From Marthasterias glacialis (lineage: Eukaryota > Echinodermata > Asteroidea > Forcipulatida > Asteriidae), in the NCBI GenBank assembly GCA_911728455.2, contig OU452223.1, positions 15,809,302-15,873,301 of the forward strand: a stretch of 64,000 bases of DNA, read 5' to 3'. Shown piece by piece: positions 35,405 through 46,859 of this stretch (positions are counted from its first letter, which is position 1; the number at the start of each line of letters is the position of its first letter). A model generated the notes under the pieces. The model did not search any database. It saw nothing but the letters and a program-made list of their open reading frames with translations, and was not told the DNA's origin. Made by a program: the position numbers and the translations under genes.

Positions 35405-35882
35405 AAGCTCGATCAAGGACCATAGTTAACCATAGTTATACTAAATCTGATAGGACGCAGGATAGTCGGACTAGTCGACGATTCCTGACCAGCCTATCGA
35501 GTTTGGTCGCAAAGCTGGTTATCAATAGCCTTTTTTAGTAGCACAATGCCAACTTTTGCAACAACACAATACTCAACTAATGAATTTGTTTAAACAAAAA
35601 TCTTGCAATGAATTTGTGTGAACTGTTCGCCCACAATCGTCTGAGGCGCATATTACCACTTATGAGATATCCTGAGCTGATATCATGAGCAAATATCGTC
35701 CCCGTGTCCATGTCGCTTTTCATCCATACCAACTCCTCCAAAAATGTCAACAAACTGGCCACCGCCATTTTCTCATGCTCGCGTTGACATGACATGACTA
35801 GAGTCGTTCGCACTTCAACTTCATGTACGCCATGTACGCCACTAACTAACCACTAGTCAACCATTGGTCCTTGATCGAACTT
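35405..35882. mobile_element. 0.48-kb MITE
   Basis: Left end AAGCTCGATCAAGGACCA and right end TGGTCCTTGATCGAACTT are inverted repeats with one mismatch, and ACTAGTC-type words continue the symmetry inside. Confidence 0.7.
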
Positions 35883-35969
35883 GCTCAATGATGTACTATA
35901 CCTTTAAATAAAACTTACACAAGCTATACTGGCCAAGTTTCATGAGACTGAGAGCAGCGGCGTAGCTAA

Positions 35970-36008
35970 GGGGGGGGGGGGCCTGGGGGATGGTGGGGGG
36001 GGGGGGGG
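35970..36008. repeat. G-run cluster with quadruplex potential
   Basis: Four or more G tracts (11, 5, 14 and shorter) occur within 40 bases on the plus strand, next to a GGCGTAGCTAAGG word that recurs in similar form near 4543. Confidence 0.85.
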
Positions 36009-36375
36009 CACGTGCCTCCCAGGTGCCCCCTCATGAAAAAATGTATACATGTAATTCATTAAAAAACATGGTACCTGTGCCCCACTAGTGAAAATATCCA
36101 GCTCTTACTGTTTAGCTGTTTTGTGCTTATAATTACAGTTGCAGAAATATTTTTTTCAAAACCAGTACCAACTCATAACCACATCAAAATTCATCACCTG
36201 GTTTTGCTTCAATTTGTTGGATTTGCTACTGTTACCCACAAGTTATCTGCTGTTAGAATGGAGCCAAGCATATCAATGATATAACAGTCAAAACATCAAT
36301 GGTGAGATGCCATGAGTATTTTGAAATTGATGGACATGGAACAGTCAACAGTGGTAGGTCAGAACATCGAAAGAG

Positions 36376-36592
36376 TTAAAGGGGCTGTGTCGTCATGATC
36401 ATAGCAGCAAATGGAATAACCCGATTACTACGCACATGTGCATGCCTGCGGTCACATCCCAGTTTGACAAAGACGGCACCCGTTGTGATTTGACCGCAAG
36501 CGCATACTTGTGCAGTATCTGGGTGAGAGTTCATCCTTCCATACACAGCCACAGGCCTAGCTGCAATAATCATGACGACACAGCCTCTTTAA
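36376..36592. mobile_element. Small TTAA-flanked (piggyBac-type) MITE
   Basis: TTAA at 36376-36379 and 36589-36592 flanks inverted ends AGGGGCTGTGTCGTCATGAT and its complement ATCATGACGACACAGCCTCT (one mismatch). The 209-bp interior has no gene. Termini differ from the larger TTAA element at 22591. Confidence 0.85.
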
Positions 36593-37086
36593 GGGTTTTA
36601 AGTGTAAATACAAACAATTTCAATCGTACATGAAGAAGAAAATTAGCGTGCCCTAATTCATGCAATAAAAATGTAACCATCTATAACAGTGAATTGGTAT
36701 ACGTACATAGTGTACAATTTTAGTGGTAGTTTACCTGTGTATGCATTTATTATTTATTATAATCAACACTTAAGAATTGATATTTAATCATCTCTCACAC
36801 TGACGGGTTGATAATTTGAAAATAAAGCAGATAAAAATCCCCAACTCAATTTTGCTTTCTGCAGCCCCCCCCCCCTATTTGGATCTTCACTGATGAAATC
36901 TTAAAAAAGGAAAACAAGAAATCCTTTTCACCTTGGCCCTTCTGACGCCAACTCGAAAGATCCATCTTGTATTTTTCAGAAATTGATTTGTCCTCATCCG
37001 TAATCTGCACACCTGGGTAGATACAATCTTGCAGTTTAACCACTGGATGATTTTTCAAAGCTGTCAGAAACTTGACATTTTGACTC
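36593..37086. other. Gene-free stretch
   Basis: AT-rich with a poly-C run at about 36865-36876. Nothing else supported. Confidence 0.4.
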
Positions 37087-37270
37087 AGCTGTGGTGGCTC
37101 CGAGAAGAGCCGTTTGGTTCGCTCTCAACGCTTTGCCTGGGTGTGCTGTAATCGCCATCAGGAGACGAAAGCATCAGGAGAAGACTGTGTACTATGTAGA
37201 CCTAACGAGCCAAAACGTTGAAAACAAATCAACTGGCTTTTAGCGGAGCCATCACTTCATAGAAGAGATC
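37087..37270. repeat. Inverted-repeat element carrying histone-type stem-loops at both ends
   Basis: At 37096-37111 the minus strand reads GGCTCTTCTCGGAGCC, flanked by AACCAAAC before and ACCACA after, as in histone mRNA tails. At 37235-37250 the plus strand reads GGCTTTTAGCGGAGCC followed by ATCACTTCATAGAAGAGAT, close to the purine tract at 2905-2917. The two ends are inverted repeats of each other (stem-loop, GTTTGGTT-like, TCAACG-TTTGGC blocks). Confidence 0.55.
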
Positions 37271-37344
37271 AATACATGACGTACTCAAAAGAATTATGTG
37301 TAATTTCAACATCCATCCTTCTCCATCCTAAGTCTTCGCTCTTG

Positions 37345-37495
37345 CAAGGGCAAGGCAGTTTTTCCTTAACTAAAGGGCACTTCTATGAGGGAAATGTAAA
37401 TTTCTATTAGAACATTTCAAGGGCCACCAAGGCAATGGACCAGGGGCATGGAGGCGATTGCCTCCATAGCTTCCGTGAAGTATCACGCCTGCTTC
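37345..37495 (+). repeat. Interspersed repeat R1, copy 2
   Basis: GCAAGGGCAAGGCAG, GGGCACTTCTATGAGGG, TTTCTATT, CACCAAGGCAATGG, CAGGGGCATGGAGG and GATTGCCTCC in order. Confidence 0.8.
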
Positions 37496-39069
37496 TCTCA
37501 CTCACACAATGTTTAAGATGTACAATGTTGACCACCCAGTGATTCTCTGAGCTCGTGGTGTGCACGCTACTCAGCACCAGCCCTGGACTTTTATCAATAT
37601 TGTACAGTGCCGTTTCCTCTGTGACAGCTTGGCGACGTCAAGGTAAAGGACCCCAGAATCGGGTCTTGACAAGAAAAAAAGCAGATTGGAATCAAAGTAA
37701 AACCTGCACCCCTGAACGATCGTCGGTCTACAGTTTGATGCTGATACACCCCGGGGGGTAAAACCTGGGGAAGTTCAATATAAAAATAGCTGTCAAAACC
37801 TTCTATTATGTCACCCCTCTGAAATGACCAGGGCTTTGAGTTGCCCGGGTAACATTCCAGGAGCAGGGCTATGGAGGATACACCTGTGTGACACTTATGA
37901 CAGGTGCCTGACCCTTGCCACGAGAAGTCATGGTGACACTGCATTACATTTGCCTCAGAAAGGAAAGAAATTGTCAAAAACTTCACTTTACGCAGTAAAG
38001 ATCCTGACAAGCACTTGTTCAGTCATGTTTAATAAACCATTATACCACACGTGTTGCATACATGTACGTGAACAGGAAGGGCTGCAGGTTACAACATTTG
38101 TTCGGAGATGTCAAAATCACTCCAACCATCTACATTAATTTGCTGGAGATTTTTTGTCCTTCTTCCTGGAAACAATGATGAAGGGAACATGGGAGCTTTG
38201 TTGGAAACATTAAAGATTTTGTTCAGTATATCCAACCATTATAATTGTGTGTTTGTTGTGGACAAAGAATAAGCAATCAGAGAGAGGATTGGAGAGAGTG
38301 GGTAGAAGGAGTGCGTTGGTGTGGTTAGGTATCGCAAGCCATTTCCACTTCTTGTATTTTTTTTTTTTTTTTAAAAGGGGTCGTTTTGGTCATGAAGCAG
38401 TTTCCAAAGTTTGTTTATTTATTTTTGTACAATGATCAAAACGTTTCTCATATTTTACAAGCAACAAACCAAGTCGTATAATTTGTACAACAAAAGTCAC
38501 TGGACAACATTTGCTTCATCACCGACACGATGTCGGTGTGTGTCTTCAACATTATTACCGAAAACAAACACTGATCAGAGAAGGGAAATGACAAAACACA
38601 TACGGATGTTTTTTTTTGGGGGTCTGTACTGCATCTTGTCCGTGAGTCATTGAGACGTCGCTGTATCAACCAAGACGAAGACCAAGACGAAGACGTCTGC
38701 ATTTGAGACAATTGATACATGATGACACGAAGGATTCATTTCCAACATCTGCAGTAATATCTCTCCATGTCTGTGGAGAAGTCTCTCCCGAGTTCCAACA
38801 AAAAACATGCACGATCTCTTAAGATTTGGAAAAACCCGAGCCCAGACGCAAACAAAAAAAGCAATTTCAGCGACGTAATAGAAAAATTCAAATTATGTAG
38901 CGGTCTGGAAGACTGAAGGCATTATTAGATTGAAAAGATGTTCATGCTCATTCAGAATTGGAAAACTTTAAAATATCATACATTATGCTGCAAAGAAAAC
39001 TAATCAAGTATACATTTTATGTATATATGTACGTCTATCTTTCAGGTAATGTTTTGTGTTTGCCGAGTT
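37496..39069. other. Gene-free stretch
   Basis: A 138-codon minus-strand open frame (37594-38010) has no family resemblance. A poly-T run lies at about 38357-38372. No supported gene. Confidence 0.4.
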
Positions 39070-39414
39070 TACCATGTCCTTAGCAAATTTATTTTCCAAG
39101 GATAATTATAGCAGGGTACCAGTCTAAGCAATGTAAATTCCACTACATTTCGGCCGGTTACTCATTTCTGCCGAGCAATATTTCTATGCCGACCTAATTG
39201 ATATTCTTAACAGCTGTATAAAATTGCATTTAGGCTCAGGTAGCTGAATTCACCGTGTTCCTTAGCAAATTTATTTTCCAAGGAATGTTATAGCAGGGTA
39301 CCAGTCTAAACAGTGTAAATTCCACTACTTTTCGGCCGGTAACTCATTTCTGCTAATTGATAATCTTACCAGCTGTGTGAAATTGCATTTAGGCTGAGGT
39401 AGCAGACTCCAATG
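39070..39414. repeat. Tandem duplication, about 182-bp unit, two copies
   Basis: CCTTAGCAAATTTATTTTCC, TAGCAGGGTACCAGTCTAA and TTTCGGCCGGT occur at about 39078-39160 and again at 39260-39340; both units end with GAAATTGCATTTAGGCT-like sequence. Copy 2 has lost about 20 bp. Confidence 0.85.
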
Positions 39415-40084
39415 AGCGGACACAGGTTTTTTTTCTTACTATCTTTTCTTACCATATTCGGCTTGACTTACTCTGCGTACAGTTTCCTTCCTCATTTTCC
39501 TAAATGTATTTCCAAGCGACACAGAGATGCATTTCCGTGGAAATTCACGCTCTTCTGTCATGATTGCCGCCTCTCTTTTTGTTTTATTAAGATCGCCTGT
39601 GGGACCAAGATTAATTTCACGGTTGCCCGGCCTGTGTCTTTTCAGTTTCTCAGCGGATATTTTGTTGAGCTTGGGCGTTTCGTGACTTCAGTCCATCAAG
39701 GGGACTTCGGGTAGGGCTTTACAGGCATTCTTCTGGGAAAACAACCAAATTGGATTCTTTTAAGTTTCTCTCGTTGGTTTAACAATTAAAATGTCAGGGG
39801 GCATCGACGTTGCTACGTGCACTGTTTACATTCTGCTTAAGACATAATGACATACTTATACAAATTTACACATAAATTGTTACTGATTGGGAGGAACGAA
39901 GGAGTGACAGGGAGCATGGATCTTGTAGAGCAGATCGTGCATTCATTCCAACCATCATGGCATAATTTACTTTGCAACAAACACTGCAAAAGAAAAAATT
40001 ATAAAACAAAAAAAAAGTGTGATGGTGTATAATCTAATCTTTATATAACACCCAAGTAGATCTTTGTCACAGAGGTGTAAGAAT

Positions 40085-40225
40085 TCAGCTTTTAAGCTGA
40101 TTTCAGCTTTTTGGGTGAAGATTTTTACTCTGAATTTCAGCTTTTTTTGTACACCTGCTCTGTACAAAACTATGGGAACTTTTTAAATTTCAGCTTTTTG
40201 CTAGATGTTTTCAGCTTTTTTTGTT
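40085..40225 (+). repeat. Recurrent TTTCAGCTTTTT motif
   Basis: The word (T)TTCAGCTTTT appears five or six times within 140 bp at irregular spacing (about 40086, 40104, 40135, 40187, 40210). Confidence 0.75.
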
Positions 40226-40336
40226 GTCACTCACACCCCTTGTTGTCATTTGAGGAGGGTTGTAGGATTTTAATTTGTCAGGGACTTAGTTTTTAATGTT
40301 ATGTGTTTGTACTATTAGTATAGTAGCAATTTGGGG

Positions 40337-40498
40337 GTTTTGAGGTTTCAAGATTTTTAGTTAATTTTTACTTACTGTAAAGTGTCTTGAGCATCAATTT
40401 GACGGATTTAGCGCTACGTTTTGAGGTTTCAAGATTTTTAGTTAATTTTTACTTACTGTAAAGTGTCTTGAGCATCAATTTGACGGATTTAGCGCTAT
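40337..40498. repeat. Tandem duplication, 81-bp unit, two copies
   Basis: GTTTTGAGGTTTCAAGATTT starts at 40337 and at 40418; the units are nearly identical and end with GGATTTAGCGCTA, which resembles the 3' tail of a SINE. A (TA)n run follows at about 40525-40541. Confidence 0.9.
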
Positions 40499-41015
40499 GT
40501 AAGATTTGTATTATTGCTGTATTATTATATATATATATATATGGTTAGTCGCTTCTTACCATTGTAATATGCTGAAGAGAAGAGTAATCTGTCAGAGTAG
40601 TATGTTTTTAACAGCTCAATGAAATTTGCATCAGTTGTTAAGAAAAAACCTTAATGATCTCTATGTCTCCAGTGTAGTGGAAGGGAAAATTTGTAAACAT
40701 AAACAAATACTGTGCTTGGACACGCCAGCTAATTCTCCCCATATTTTTATTTATTTATGAGATTAGCTGAAGCTGCCTTGGTTGAAGGGAGAGGGTCTGG
40801 AAAGATTCCTGCTGCTTTTCTGTAGATGTTAGGTCTGACGTGATTGATTGGTGTTTGTGGCTAATAATTCACAGTGGAGGGGAAGTGCTCTGTGTCTTTC
40901 AGTGAATGGCAGGGCGGGGAGGCTGCCTGTGATTTCTGCATAATGCTGTGTAAAAGATGCTTAAAGATGCACTGCGTCATTGTTTTTTTTCTGTGAAAGA
41001 CATGGTTGACAGTAC

Positions 41016-41191
41016 AGGCCTCGATCTTAAAAAAAACAGGGGCAGGCCTTTGCTGGCCAAATCAGAAAAATTGTACAAGGGCATGCTGGCCAAGTTTGTA
41101 GTGACAGTGCAATTTTTCTGAAAGGCATGCTGGCCAACTCGACAGGGCATGAGGCCAATGGCCTCGGTGGCCTCGGTTAAGATCAAGGCCT
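41016..41191. mobile_element. 176-bp MITE
   Basis: AGGCCTCGATCTTAA (41016-41030) and TTAAGATCAAGGCCT (41177-41191) are inverted ends with one mismatch. GCATGCTGGCCAA occurs twice inside. Confidence 0.75.
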
Positions 41192-41197
41192 GGTAGA

Positions 41198-41340
41198 CAG
41201 GCATGATATTCTTCCTACTTAAGTTTGACTTCCAGTTTGTTTGCCCTTTGAATAATCAATTTTTTTTTATTAAATAGCCTGAAAAGTCTGTTGAAGCTGA
41301 CACCATAATATGTACATATGTAGGTCAGCCCTTGATAAAA
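41198..41340 (+). repeat. Dispersed repeat R3, copy 1
   Basis: AGGCATGATATTCTTCCTA, TTTGTTTGCCCTT, TATTAAA-GCCTGAA and AAGTCT appear in the same order at 51284-51457, where the far end GATATCATGCCT is inverted to the start, so this is a MITE family. Confidence 0.65.
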
Positions 41341-41525
41341 TCGATAAACTCGATAAAATCTTTCTACTTGTTTTCCAAGGGCCCAATAACGTGCCTGGTG
41401 TACCATTGTGAATTACTCCACAAAATTAGTGAACATAAAAGCTTACTTGTTAAGAAGAAACTGTAGAGCTGTTGATAGCATAAAACACTGTGAGAAACGA
41501 TTCCCTTTGAAGTAATTTGGTTTTA

Positions 41526-41543
41526 GAGAGAGAGAGAGAGAGA
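41526..41543. repeat. (GA)n microsatellite
   Basis: About nine GA units. Similar tracts occur at 53096-53119 and 56768-56785. Confidence 0.9.
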
Positions 41544-42111
41544 TAATATTCTGCCCCCAAATTTGAATCTGAGATGTAATGAAAAACATACAGGTTCAGC
41601 ATTTTCGGATCCTTCTGCGGCTCCAGGTTTTCGCTGAAAATCTCAAATGTACCATCTTTTAAAACAAAATTTGCACAGGTTAGTTTTATGGTATATGTCT
41701 ATAGGATTGAGACAAGCCTCCGGTTCCAAATACCAAAGGTATCCCTTGCCTTTAAAGATTCCATCATTCTTATCCTCTAGTTTTTATGAAAACAAAAACA
41801 AAACACACAGCCCACCTGTGAAAAATTTCAGTGAAGTATATTGTTCAAGCTTACCAGAAAAAATGTGCTTATTTCCATTTAGCAAACATTTTCAGGGATG
41901 AGGTTCTCCTCATTTTAGCCGGATATTATTTCTCAGGAAAAATGGGTCTGCTATCAAAGTCATAAAAGTAAGTTTTCTTTTGAAAAAATTGTCAGCCGTT
42001 TTTTTTCCCCCCATCATTATCAATCACTTATTCTACCTGTAAATCATCTACTTTTTGTAATAATTTTTCAAGCAAGTTGACCAACCATTTGAAACATTCA
42101 ACTGCATGGGT

Positions 42112-42260
42112 TGTGCAGGCTTGATACTTAACTGAATCGCCTCCATGCCCTTTGGTCAAAGGCCTTGGTGTCCCTCAAGTACTCCCAGTAGAAATGTTAA
42201 TTTCCTTTGAAGAGAGCTGCCCGTTACTAGGGAAACACTGCCTTGCCCTGAGAAGGAAGT
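42112..42260 (-). repeat. Interspersed repeat R1, copy 3 (inverted)
   Basis: On the minus strand the R1 blocks appear in order: CAGGGCAAGGCAGTGTTTCC, GGGACACCAAGGCC, AAGGGCATGGAGGCGATT. Confidence 0.7.
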
Positions 42261-42307
42261 GCTGCTTGGTTGTGTACGGTGGCACAGCTGTGCACAGAAC
42301 TGTGTAG

Positions 42308-42405
42308 ATGCATTCACCACACGGTCATCATTCACAGGGTGGCGTAGTTTATCCATGCAAAACCTCAATGGACGATGTTGATTGGTCAGACAGTGGGAGG
42401 GTTGC
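42308..42405 (+). repeat. Copy of the repeat flanking the 30923 element
   Basis: GATGCATTCACCACAC and GGTCAGACAGTGGGAGGGTTG match 30923-31025 in order. Confidence 0.6.
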
Positions 42406-44394
42406 ATTAAAATCTAATCAGCTTGGTTAGTTAACCCTATGAAAAAGTTCGTTTTTTAATGCTTCTGGGAAACTCTTTGAATACTTGTTAACCATTCCCA
42501 TTTTTTACATGTTTTATTTAGTAGTAAGGGAGGGGTTCTAGCAGCCTGGAGAAAAGGATGGGGGGGGGGGGGTGGTAGGGATCTTGAATATTACATAGTA
42601 CCCCGTACTGCTGTAAATAAAAACATTGAAAGTAGGGAAGATTTCTTCCTCATGTTGAGCAGTTGTTTGTGAGTAGTTGTTTCGTCATGAATGCCACATG
42701 TGATCCAGGGGTTTGAATGAGTGTCTTGGTTGTCATCAACTCAACAGTGCGGTCACAATCACATTCATGTTACCCATGATTAGACATGAATGGCTCTGTA
42801 ATATGCACCGTCTCATTACGATGTGCAAAATAAAACTTATTGGATGAATTGTTTGTAGGCGTTTACAGTGCACAAACATGTGTATTTACAATTTCCATTC
42901 GTACAGATAATGACAATATCCGAAAGCCGTTGTGCACTTGTTTTTCACACTTCACGGTGAGACATAAGTGCAGCAGATGTCAAGTATTTTGTAAACAAAT
43001 GATTCGGAGTTGGGGGTGGGGAAACACATTCATTGTACTTCATATCCTCATAAACAGACTGTTTTATTTTGCTGCATCACCCCGAGGCTGGAATTGTTTG
43101 CCTCGATTTATTTTGTTTACAATATTCGCTCCAAAAACTCATCTTGGACGGATTGAGTCCTGCTGTGAGCACTTGAGGGACTCCTGGATGTTCCTGGGAT
43201 ATTTATTCTCGCTAAGTGTCGTAGCTTTAACTTGGTTTGGACATTTCTCTTGAGCCGTTGCCATGCCAACTAATAGTGGTTGACATTTGAAAAGGGACAG
43301 ATCTGTTGTTTTAGCAGAAGTCCTAAGATGTGGGAAGCCTTGGAGAAATTGGGTAGCTAACAGCTATTTTATATTTCATGTGCAAGTCGAAGTTGTTGCT
43401 TGTAAGTAATGTTGTTTCAGTGACAAGAAAAAATGTGATTGTACAACATTTGTCTGTCATATATACCTGACATATATCCTTGTAGTTTGATTTATTTTGA
43501 CATTTATACTGCTGCGACGCTTTAAAAAATGTAATATTGGAGTCCAATATGAGTAGATATTGGACGCTTCGCAGCGTCTTTTCCAAAATAATCGTTTCCC
43601 GCCCGTTTATCCCAATGAGGCAAGTCTGTGTCACGGCGACCAAGGTTGGTGTTCTACATGGAGTCGTCCACGTTCAGGAGATTAAAAAAAAAACAATCAG
43701 AGTGGGGGGTGGACGAGTTTCCGTGTGTAATTTGTGTTTATTGTGAAAACATTTCAAATGACAAGGATCTATGTGTGAGTTGTATAAAATAAATATTGAA
43801 TGCATTTCGTTCGTGCCGCCTTGTGAAAAGGAATACTGCAGACTTCACCGATTTTTTCTGCGACATTGCGCTCAAATCCATCCAAAATTGGTAGAGTAGT
43901 AAGGATTGTATTTCAGCAATATGTGCCCAGTTTAAGAGCTAAGCAAAACATGCAGGGAACCAGTCACAAACAACAAACACTGCATGCAGTGTAACCAGGA
44001 CATTTTTATTTGGAGGGCAGGGGCCAAGCGGGGGCTATTTAATGTTTCGAACCATTCATTTTTGTGCATTTTTTTTTATCTCATTGGGGGAAGGGGGGGG
44101 GGGCAAGAGGAAGGGGCAAGGGTTCTGGAGGGGGGGGGGTGCTCCAGCTTCCCCTGCTCCCCCTCTGGTTAAGCCATTGATTGCATGGTATTTTTTGGCT
44201 GGTAACCTGTTTCTGCTACAAGCAAGACTTGTGTATGCTAAGTAGTTTTTCAAAAGTTTTAAAAATGGGCCTTGAACACTATAGATGACAGAAGTTAAAG
44301 TAAAACGAATAGCTTGCATGTACCATGCAGTACTTGTAGTACTGTGGTGTTCATTAAACATTTTGTTTGTACCCAATAGTGCATCTGGTAAATT
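42406..44394. other. Gene-free stretch
   Basis: Poly-G runs at about 42558-42573 and 44091-44103. A 137-codon plus-strand open frame (42840-43253) has no recognisable domain and is not called. Confidence 0.4.
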
Positions 44395-44690
44395 GTCCAA
44401 TACAAAAATGATTATAATAGATGTTAAATTTGCATTGGAGATAAAGAATATTGTTTGTGTTTTTGCACATACACCGATGTGTGTTGATATAGGATTCAAA
44501 CTGCCTCTAGCTGCTGGGCAATCTCGGTAGCCTAGTTGGTTAGACATCTGCTCTAGAATGGTGGGGGTCGGGGATTCGAATCCCACCCGAGGAATATACC
44601 TGTGGATTTTTTTCACAGGACTCGGGGGAAAGTACTGAGTATACAGTGCTTAACATACATCAATGTATGGTGGAAACACAAATAATACAA
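44395..44690 (+). repeat. tRNA-derived SINE, family S2, fullest copy
   Basis: An upstream head shared with the inverted 33470-33530 segment (ATTGGAGATAAAGAATATTG), GGATTCAAACTGCCTCTAGC, box A GGTAGCCTAGTTGGTTAGAC (44526-44545), box B GGATTCGAATCCC (44572-44584), then GTGGATTTTTTTCAC, CTCGGGGGAAAGTACTGAG and a tail of A-rich AATAATACAAAA. Confidence 0.8.
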
Positions 44691-44817
44691 AATATGATTG
44701 TCACAATGCATCACATGGGTGATGTGGAAAATGGGTCTTGCTGCTGATCTGAACAGCAACCAACTAGACAACCAACCGCATCATCGATGAATGCAGTCTC
44801 TCCAAATGTGCTGCAGG

Positions 44818-45391
44818 GCTCGATTTCACAAAGAGCTAAAATTGATCTTAAGATGTGTATCAATCTTAGTTGCTAAGCAACGTGTGATGTCACAATACAA
44901 ATCACTATGGTGATACTGACAGCTCTTTGCTTTTAGTGTCGCGGCCGAGCGGTCAAGCGCACCGGACTCATGCTCTGGTGTTTCTGATCAGCAGAATGTG
45001 GATTCGAGTCCTGGTCTTGACACTTGTGTCCTTAAGCAACACTCTTAACCCTTATTGTTTCATCCTTCGGATGGGACGTAAAGCCGTAGGTCCCGTGCAT
45101 TTTGTAATGCACGTAAACGAACCCAGTTGCACTCATCACTAAGAGAAGGGGTTTGCCCCGGTGTGTCTGGCAGTGGCTGCTGAACGCGCCGCACCACCTT
45201 GTAAACCCTTATAAGGTGCCACATAAATGGGGCTCATAAAGTCACAAATTTCAAAAACCTGTCTTAAAAACAATAGATTAAAAAATATGCGCCTTGAGTA
45301 CCTAATTGTTGGTAGATACGTGTGCTATATAAGTTTCCGGTATTTTATTAATGTATCTTAAGATGAATCTTAGTGCTTTGTGAAATCAAGC
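44818..45391. mobile_element. MITE split by a SINE insertion
   Basis: GCTCGATTTCACAAAGAGCTA at the left end faces TTAGTGCTTTGTGAAATCAAGC at the right end. GATCTTAAGAT, TAGTTGCTAAGCAAC and CACTATGGTGATACTGAC lie between. A fragment of the family is at 28196-28314. The SINE at 44936-45350 sits inside. Confidence 0.75.
44936..45350 (+). repeat. SINE with a tRNA-Leu/Ser-like head (family S3)
   Basis: The head 44936-45023 is 88 nt, the length of a long-variable-arm tRNA. It has a box A GCGGCCGAGCGGTCAAGCGC, box B GGATTCGAGTCC (44999-45010) and matching acceptor ends GTGTC/GACAC. The body includes CCTTCGGATGGGACGTAAAG and GTCCCGTGCATTTTG, and the end CTTGAGTA-GTGCTATATAAG is typical of invertebrate SINEs. 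Not a functional tRNA gene: it continues into a SINE body and the acceptor stem is imperfect. Confidence 0.85.
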
Positions 45392-46859
45392 TCTGGTAAC
45401 CTCAAAGAACTGGACAAAACTACTAGATGGATCGGCTCCTTGCGTCAGCTCCGCCTTTTTATGCTGAGTCTATCCACTCCGACTGAAAAATTATACGAAT
45501 GAACGAACATGGGTGGTGTTTTTATTACTCATTATGGAAAACCAGAGAAGCTGAAACAGTCCTCTATTACATGCATTAAATGCATCATTGACATTATCAA
45601 GTTCGTTGGCCAAGATGAGTGGATGCACCAGAGACTATTATTAGAATGTTCATTGTTCAGTCTTGACCAACAGAGGGCGGCATTTGAGATGTCCATTGAG
45701 ACTTGGGTGTTGATGATCTAAGCATCTAAGATGCTGAAATAAGAAAAGACAGAACTCATAATGATGACCAATAGAGGGGGCTATAAAGTACCCTTGAATG
45801 GTGCAAAGTGCTTGTGACGGTATCAAATTATACATCTTCTCTACAGGGTGGTTGCCATAAAAAAAAGTATTTAGTGACATGCAAGCTCCAAGGTGCTATG
45901 TGAAATTATCTTTTTTTCACCTGTGACTTCTGATAAACGAACACTATCGGCTCGATTTAGAACCACCCCAACTCATTAGAGATATTCACATGGTGTTTAC
46001 CGCAAACCTAGACTGTATTCCCACCATGCAAAGTTTCAAATTGTACTATTATCATTTGTAAAATAAGGACTCCGCTTCTAGTATTCACTCAAACCTTAAC
46101 AAACACTTACTCAATGCATATTCATAATTCATATTGCTCCTAAAACTAAAGTTGCAGTACATTCCAGTGTATTTTTGTGTGTCTGCCTGTGGTGTCCATT
46201 GTCTTGTCTTTTGTTCACATCTTGCCTGGCAATTGGTTGGGGCTCACCCAGATTTAAATGTTGTTCAACTACTGACACTACCCTTCATAAAGTCCTGCAT
46301 TATCATCAAAACTTTCTATAAATTCAATTTTGTTTTTGTTATAACAAAAACGAAATTATATAAATGCCACAGTAATTGATATAGGGCCTACTGTACAACT
46401 CAATTCCATATTTTTAAATGTTAGTTTTTTATGCTTTATGCTTTAGATATAAGGCATTAATAGGGCCTAAGTGTTATTTTGTACAGTTGTTTTCATTATC
46501 AGCCTAAAATGTCTGCAACTCTGCGATAAATAATTTTGAATTAAGTTTTGAAAAAAAAACCAAATTGAGTTCTGATTTTGCAAGGTGTAAACCTTGAAGT
46601 ACATGTACATGTAGAAATACCTTCTCGCCTGTCAGTACAATCAACCTTGTGACACTGTTTACTTTTTTGCATTGTGCATAAATTATTCGTATTTTTCCCC
46701 TACGTGGGACTATCAGAATGATAAGGTTCACAGTGAATTTATAGCAAAAACAAAGGTATGCAAATTTAGTCTTTTAGTCTTTGTTTCTCCATTCCTGTTT
46801 ACAGACTGGTTGATATATTTTTTTATTTTTAATTTTTTTTTTTTTTAAATTTTGTTCAG
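45392..46859. other. Gene-free stretch, probable intron
   Basis: A CTCF-core-like CAGAGGGCGG at 45671-45680. The last 70 bases before 46860 are T-rich with a TTTTGTTCAG acceptor, as expected at an intron end. Confidence 0.4.

Noticed and set aside
37594-38010. 138-codon minus-strand open frame
   Set aside because: No recognisable domain, and a long overlapping frame is open on the other strand.
42840-43253. 137-codon plus-strand open frame rich in Cys, Phe and Trp
   Set aside because: Composition fits random translation of T-rich DNA; no domain pattern repeats or aligns to known families.
44056-44616. 186-codon minus-strand open frame
   Set aside because: It is the antisense reading of SINE S2 (box-B region reads RVGFESP) and a poly-G tract.
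44936-45023. A genuine tRNA gene
   Set aside because: Head is followed directly by a SINE body, acceptor stem is imperfect and there is no Pol III T-run terminator right after it.
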